A stretch of 64,000 bases of DNA from the NCBI GenBank assembly GCA_029948255.1, contig JALIZF010001814.1, forward strand, positions 496,001 through 560,000, read 5' to 3'. The DNA comes from Telmatactis stephensoni. Lineage: Eukaryota; Cnidaria; Anthozoa; Actiniaria; Isophelliidae. Of this stretch, positions 59,083 to 64,000 are shown one piece after another. The notes under the pieces are model-generated. The model did no database searches. It was not told where the DNA came from and saw only the letters and a list, made by a program, of their open reading frames with translations. The number at the start of each line of letters is the position of its first letter. Positions within the stretch are counted from its first letter, which is position 1. Made by a program: the position numbers and the translations under genes.

Positions 59083-60882
59083 GTCTGATTTGTCTTTCCT
59101 TCCGTTGTTCTTCATATTCTTCGTCCTTCCACAATAATTACACGGCAGGCGTTACCTCGACGAGTGAACGGCCATTTGGGCGTTTTGCTCATTTATAAAT
59201 TAAAATAATAAGTGTCGCTACATGCAATGTACATCTGTATATCACGTCCCATACCCTTAACACATGGTATTACCACCAATACCAATTGTTATTCTGTTGA
59301 TTGATGGGATATACAGGCTTAAAGTCATTTAATATTTACCCACACAAAGTATTTTATCGGCATCTCTTTCATTCCCCCTTTGACGGTACTTTGTTTGCAT
59401 TTGAAAATACAACGCTAATCCATTATACAGCAACGGTGAATGTAAAAACCTTTCTTACTGAATTTGCAGTGAAAAACATCTACGATCAAAGACTGACATA
59501 GTTCTAATTGTTCATATCATCTTCTCCATATCGAAGGTAACGTTAAAACAGTGGTCTTTATTAGCATGAAGAATATGAATTACAAACTTTAATTACCGTA
59601 ACTGGAGACGGAATATTTCTACAGCTTTTTATTTGTAAAGTAATATTCGTTTGAATCACGCTAAAGCTCGCTAAAAGTTTTCGGATTTCCTATGATAGCT
59701 CTTAGTTTTTCTTAGGTCTTGCAGTTATTCGCTCTAACTGGCGCGTATTTCTTCCCAATTTCAAATCATTAATCCCATGTTTCAGTACTCTTTATGAATT
59801 TCAATGCTTGTTTCTCGTGCTGTTGTTGGGTTTTGTTTTTTAATTTGTTTTTTTTGTTTTGTTTTTGTTTTTGTTTTTTTGTTTTTGTTTTTGTTTTTCT
59901 TTTCGTTTTGAAGATTTTACTGATTTTTATGGGACTCCTTTTCTCACATCTTCTTAAAACAGCTAGTCGAACTTGCCTTGCTCATAGTAATTTTAAGTCA
60001 AAAATTCCCAGTCGACATTACGTGTCTCAGAAGTATTATTTATTTCTATGTAGTACGTCTTATCTCGCAATAGCGCTAGCGTTTTTCAAATAAATTTAAA
60101 GTCTGTGATTTATGATGCATATCGTATGTTAAGTAAACCATCACTTGGCCAAAGGCCCCTTCCGATATTTCCCAATCAATCTGTTTAAATGACGTTACAT
60201 TATAAGTTTTGATGGATTCTTATTAGAAAGAACTCCTTTTTTTAATTTCATGACAAAGAATTGGCACTGTGTGACTTTTTTTCCAATAGGGTGATTCATA
60301 TTAATGAGAACTGTAATGCAAACAAAATGAGACAAAGTTAAACAGAACTGGATCAGTCTGTGTCTAGTCTAAGATGGGATGTTTGAAAGGTAGTCATTAG
60401 GTTGTTTTAATGTACACCTGACATAATTTAACCTCGTCCGCAGGCAACTCTTTTGGGTTTCCTTTGGAATTAAATGAACGAGAAAGACTTGATCCGGCCA
60501 TTCTTCCCCGGCCAGGAAAAACAGAAAAAGGAAAAAAAAAAAAAAAAAGAAAAAGAAAAAAAAAGGAATCTGAACAGTTAAAGGAATCCGAACAGCTGCG
60601 CTGAGGAGGCTACACCGCTGGCATTGCAAAAGGAAAATATGCTCTCTTCATAGTCAAAGTCATTTGATTGTCGGTAGTCAGTACATTTTGAGCCAATATT
60701 TGTCAGTAGTCAGTTATTTTTACAGTTGTTTGTCGATAGTTGGTTAATCCCTTCCAGACCCTGAAACATGAGCCTAGAGCCCTAAGCTAGACAACAGCCG
60801 TTTACATTATATTTCCTTTCACATTCAGAACCATAACCTTTCACCAATATAATGATGGTTCTTCAGCGTCGGCAATAACAGT
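59083..60882. other. Upstream region of the guanylate cyclase gene
   Basis: No supported coding region. GTTTTT-rich sequence at 59825-59910 and an A-run at 60530-60565. No TATA box was identified near the ATG; the 5' UTR boundary is unknown. Confidence 0.4.
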
Positions 60883-63800
60883 ATGGCAACAAAGTGGTTT
60901 GTATTTATCGTGGTATTAAGTACCTGGTCTCTTTCCACGACTTCAAACATCACTACAATTAATCTAGGAATCCTACTACCGCGTGTTGCTGATGAGAACT
61001 TAGCAGACGGCCTGATCATTGCTACAGAAATAGCAATAAAGAGAGTTCAGGACGCTGAAGGTCTCTTACCCCGCAGCGCCTATGCGATAAATTACACTGA
61101 GATAAACACTGTATGTAATCAACTTATAGCAGTGGAACAAGTCTACAAGTTTCGTGACCTTGATGCCTTCATTGGTCCTGCATGCTCACAAGAGTGTATA
61201 TCAGCTGGGTTATTAGCCACCGCGTTGAACAAACCAATGATATCCTACTCGTGCTCCTCACTGGAGCTGAGTAACCGCGCCTTTTATCCAACCTTTGCTC
61301 GCACCAGGCCCTATACACGCACCTACACAAAGTTGACGCCTAGAATGATCTACGAAAAATTGACTTTTCGAAAATGGAAGAGATCGTGTATTGTTGCAAC
61401 TGAAGATGAAGTGTGGACTCCTTTGGCAACTACCATTAAGAAGGTTTTACTGGATGCTAATATGACAGTGCCGTATACAGGGTTCTATACTCCAAGCTCT
61501 AAATTAGACTACAAGACGGTTCTGTTACCTGTTACAAAGACCTGTAGAAGTGAGTATTATACATGATAGACACTCCCCTATGGATAGGCGTTTATAAACC
61601 CTGGTTTTCACTAGCGTCGCAAGCAGCATAAAGGCCGGCACACACTAGGCGTCAGGTCGCTGCGACGCGACGCGGGGATACGTCGCGGCAACAATATCCC
61701 ATCGTGTGTACTCTGGAATTTCTGTAAAAATTCTTAGTCGCCACGACAGAATATTTTCGCTGCAACACGCGTATGATCGCAGCGACAAAATGAGAGAAAG
61801 TGGCTTTGTCGCAGCGCAATGCACATAAGGCGACGTGTCGCAGCGATCTTTTCCTAGTGTGTGTCGGCCTTAATGCGTTTTCATCGCGCATGGACGCAAG
61901 CACATATAAGCACACATGCTTGGGTTTCGTTGTGAAGATCTGACCTAAAGAACTGACAAAATTTGTGACAAACATATCCCCTTCTGACCTTCCCTCACAT
62001 ATATCGAAGCCATGCACTATATGTGCATTTTATTTCGCTCTAACGAATTTTTCTGTAAAGTTGATAGAATTATTTTTAACAACTTTAACGACGTGTCTCC
62101 GATTTTCAGTAATAACGTTCTTGGCGTTCAGTGAAGAGGTTGCCAAGTTATTGTGGACCGCTGACCAGATGGGTATGCGCAATGGAGAGTACGCATTCAT
62201 AACGCTTGACTTTAACATTGAGTCTCGTTATAAAAACGGTTCATGGCCGTATGTACCCAAAGAGCAACTATTTGCAACATTTGATGGGATTATTGACTTG
62301 GCCGTAGGCGAGCCTGAAGGCCCGATGTATAACGAAACAATCAGTGAATTAAAAACAGCTCTGACCAAGAAGGGTGTGAGAATTATTCAACAGGTTTGAA
62401 TATATTGATATAGAAAAGCCTTTACTCTTCTGATTATCTGTCTGTGTGTTTGTTTGTCTGCCTGTCTAACTAACTGACTGACTGACTGACTGACTAACTG
62501 TCTCTCTGTCTGTCTGTCAGTCTGTCTGTCTCACTCCTATTCAATTCAGGTTAGAATAGTATATAATATATTTGAAAAGCCTTTACCTTCCTGGTTATCT
62601 ATCTCTGTCCTCTGTCGGTCTAGCTGTCTGTCTGACCGTCTGTCAGTCTTGGCGTTCAGTGAGTAGTTCCGTCTCAGTCTTTTCGTTGATGCCTTGTATG
62701 CTTGTTTGTCTACCTGTCTGTAAGCAGTTTGCCTGCCTGTCTGTGTGCTTAGATTTCCGTCTGATTTGCTTTATCTACTTGTCCAACTCCCTAGAACTAG
62801 ATTCCCGTTTTCTTTACAGACTCTAATATTTGGAGTGTTTATCATTGATACTATTGTTCTGTATGCCTATGGTGTTAATAAAACCATCGAAAATAAAGGC
62901 GACTACAAAGATGGAAAAGCTCTCATTTCAACACTGTCTGTCACTAAACGACTGTTTACAGGTGCGTTGAGGCCATAACGGACGGTACACACGGTGGAAC
63001 ATGCTCCCACAGCATGCTCCCGCAACACGCTCCCTCGTGTGTACCAACGATTTCATGCGGAAAAAAATTGTTGCGCGACAAAATTTTTTGCTCCCGGGTT
63101 GTGCTCCATTGAATCAAACTGGTTAAATATGAGGGAGCAAGCTCCGGGAGCAAATTATTACATGCTGCAAGCTCACGCAGCATGCTCGCTCGTGTGTACT
63201 GGTTATGTAAAATGATCCAGGAACGTGTTGCGGGAGCAAGTTCCCTCGTGTGTAACACTGGGAGGGTGTAGTGAGGGTATCGTTACAGACTACCTACATT
63301 CAGCGGTTTCAAAAACCTTGTCGAATAAAAGACCTAAAGGAAGTATCTGCTCAGAAATTACTAAAACCGTAAAACCAAACATATCACTACGATTATTCAC
63401 AGGTAGCTTGACTCGCTTTACCCCGTTAAGTACCAAAGACATTCGCGAATTGATGCTAAAAATCAGGAACAATGCTAAAAGAGAGTGAAGAATTTGCACT
63501 CCACCACGGCCCATAATAGGTATAGTCGCGCACGCGGCCTTTTGGCCAGTTGTTGGGGCCAAAAACCATAACCCGACGGCGGGGTTACGTCGAAAATCCG
63601 ACCATAAGCCAACGTCGAGATTGCGTCGACAATTCAAACCCTGACGTCGATATTACGTCGAAAACTGACCAAAATCCGACATCGGAAAGCGAATACGTCA
63701 AACTACCGACCCAAACCCGACGTCGGAATTACGTCGGAAAACCGAGCTACTGAAACACCGACGTATATTTCTATCTGAAATACTAATTTTTTATTCCTTA

Positions 63801-64000
63801 TTCCTTCTATAGGTGCATCTGGAGATGTTGGCATCAATGAAAACGGCAATAGAGTTCCCCTATTTGTGTTCTCCAATAGAAAAAACGGCAAAAATATACC
63901 AAATATTGTCTTTGATAACCTCAAAAAACCAGACGAACCAGGCTACTTTAAAGTTGTTAACAGCGACAAAGTTGTATGGCCGGGTGGAAGCACTACGGTC
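60883..64000 (+). CDS. Receptor guanylate cyclase, ligand-binding region (3' end beyond window)
   Basis: Exons 60883-61549, 62110-62393, 62820-62961 and 63813->64000 join in phases 1, 0, 1 without stops. The protein begins MATKWFVFIVVLSTWSLSTT (signal peptide) and then has a type-I periplasmic-binding/ANF-receptor fold: INLGILLPRV, GLIIATEIAIKRVQ, DLDAFIGPACSQECISAGLL, NKPMISYSCSS, YPTFARTRPY, ITFLAFSEEVAKLLWTADQM, GEYAFITLDF, IDTIVLYAYGVNKTI and GDVGINENGNRVPLFVF. The last visible motif VVWPGG is the one preceding the juxtamembrane region in natriuretic peptide receptors. The transmembrane helix, kinase homology and cyclase domains should follow outside the window. It is an extracellular peptide sensor at the plasma membrane that would make cGMP; the ligand is unknown. 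Introns carry a PIF-like MITE and microsatellites. Confidence 0.85.
61632..61870. mobile_element. PIF/Harbinger-like MITE in intron 1, TSD TAA
   Basis: AGGCCGGCACACACTAGG and CCTAGTGTGTGTCGGCCT ends, TAA on both sides (61629-61631, 61871-61873), 239 bp. The interior is rich in GTCGCTGCGACG/CGTCGCAGCG pairs. Confidence 0.85.
62430..62740. repeat. (CTGT/CTGA/TCTG)n microsatellite, intron 2
   Basis: Interrupted CTGT and CTGA runs, plus a local duplication of GAAAAGCCTTTAC (62413 and 62575). Confidence 0.8.
62978..63260. mobile_element. Repeat element with CTCCCTCGTGTGTAC units, intron 3
   Basis: CGCTCCCTCGTGTGTACC, TGCTCGCTCGTGTGTACTGG and GTTCCCTCGTGTGTAACA recur, with GGAGCA/TGCTCC inverted pairs. 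Resembles a MITE with outward GGTACACACGG and CCTCGTGTGTAAC ends. Confidence 0.55.
63555..63745. repeat. CpG-rich degenerate tandem repeat, intron 3
   Basis: About five units near CCGACGTCGGAATTACGTCG with AAAACCGACC-like spacers; GACGTC palindromes recur. CpG-dense in an otherwise AT-rich intron. Confidence 0.75.

Noticed and set aside
58684..59134. Long frames of Leu-Pro-Ser-Phe and Arg-Lys-Glu-Gly repeats
   Set aside because: Pure translation of the CTTC microsatellite on both strands; no flanking coding signal.
61652..62017. 121-codon minus frame in the cyclase intron
   Set aside because: Mostly translation of the MITE at 61632-61870; no homology.

Overview
This is AT-rich animal nuclear DNA, about 60 percent A+T by eye, with multi-exon genes, GT-AG introns and dense non-autonomous transposons. 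The gene content is a fibrinogen-related lectin pair with an apple domain, secreted Cys-rich repeat proteins, a LamG protein, a Treslin homologue and a receptor guanylate cyclase. Together with the type of inverted-repeat elements this suggests a cnidarian, probably a stony coral. That is inference: no rRNA or mitochondrial marker is present.

Layout. (1) 1-11200: two tandem + strand genes encoding secreted apple/PAN + fibrinogen C-domain proteins; copy 1 is cut by the window start, copy 2 (6576-9241) is complete at 344 aa. The duplication includes 3' flank, and copy 2 has since been invaded by transposons. (2) 12378-13764, minus: a small LamG-domain gene with an apparent frameshift. (3) 15328-26849, plus: a full TICRR/Treslin gene in 17 coding exons (2015 aa) with an E-box/E2F/YY1-like promoter. 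(4) 28895-37512 and 41695-46997, both minus: two paralogous genes for 285-aa secreted proteins made of three four-cysteine repeats, each repeat on its own exon, with conserved CCAAT/TATA promoters and shared 3' exons. A third copy survives as a broken exon at 41141-41642. (5) 47050-60880: gene-poor, repeat-rich. (6) 60883-64000, plus: the N-terminal half of a natriuretic-peptide-receptor-like guanylate cyclase, running off the window end.

The genes do not form a pathway. The main themes are local tandem duplication of secreted protein genes and layered transposon activity: PIF/Harbinger-like MITEs with 3-bp TWA-type target duplications, a Tc1-like MITE, LINE 3' ends, foldback families at several loci, an element with G20/C18 ends and an 11-bp target duplication, and an 884-bp near-perfect palindrome carrying a hammerhead-like core in both arms.

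All gene models are hand-built from reading frames, splice consensus and phase consistency; none is transcript-confirmed.
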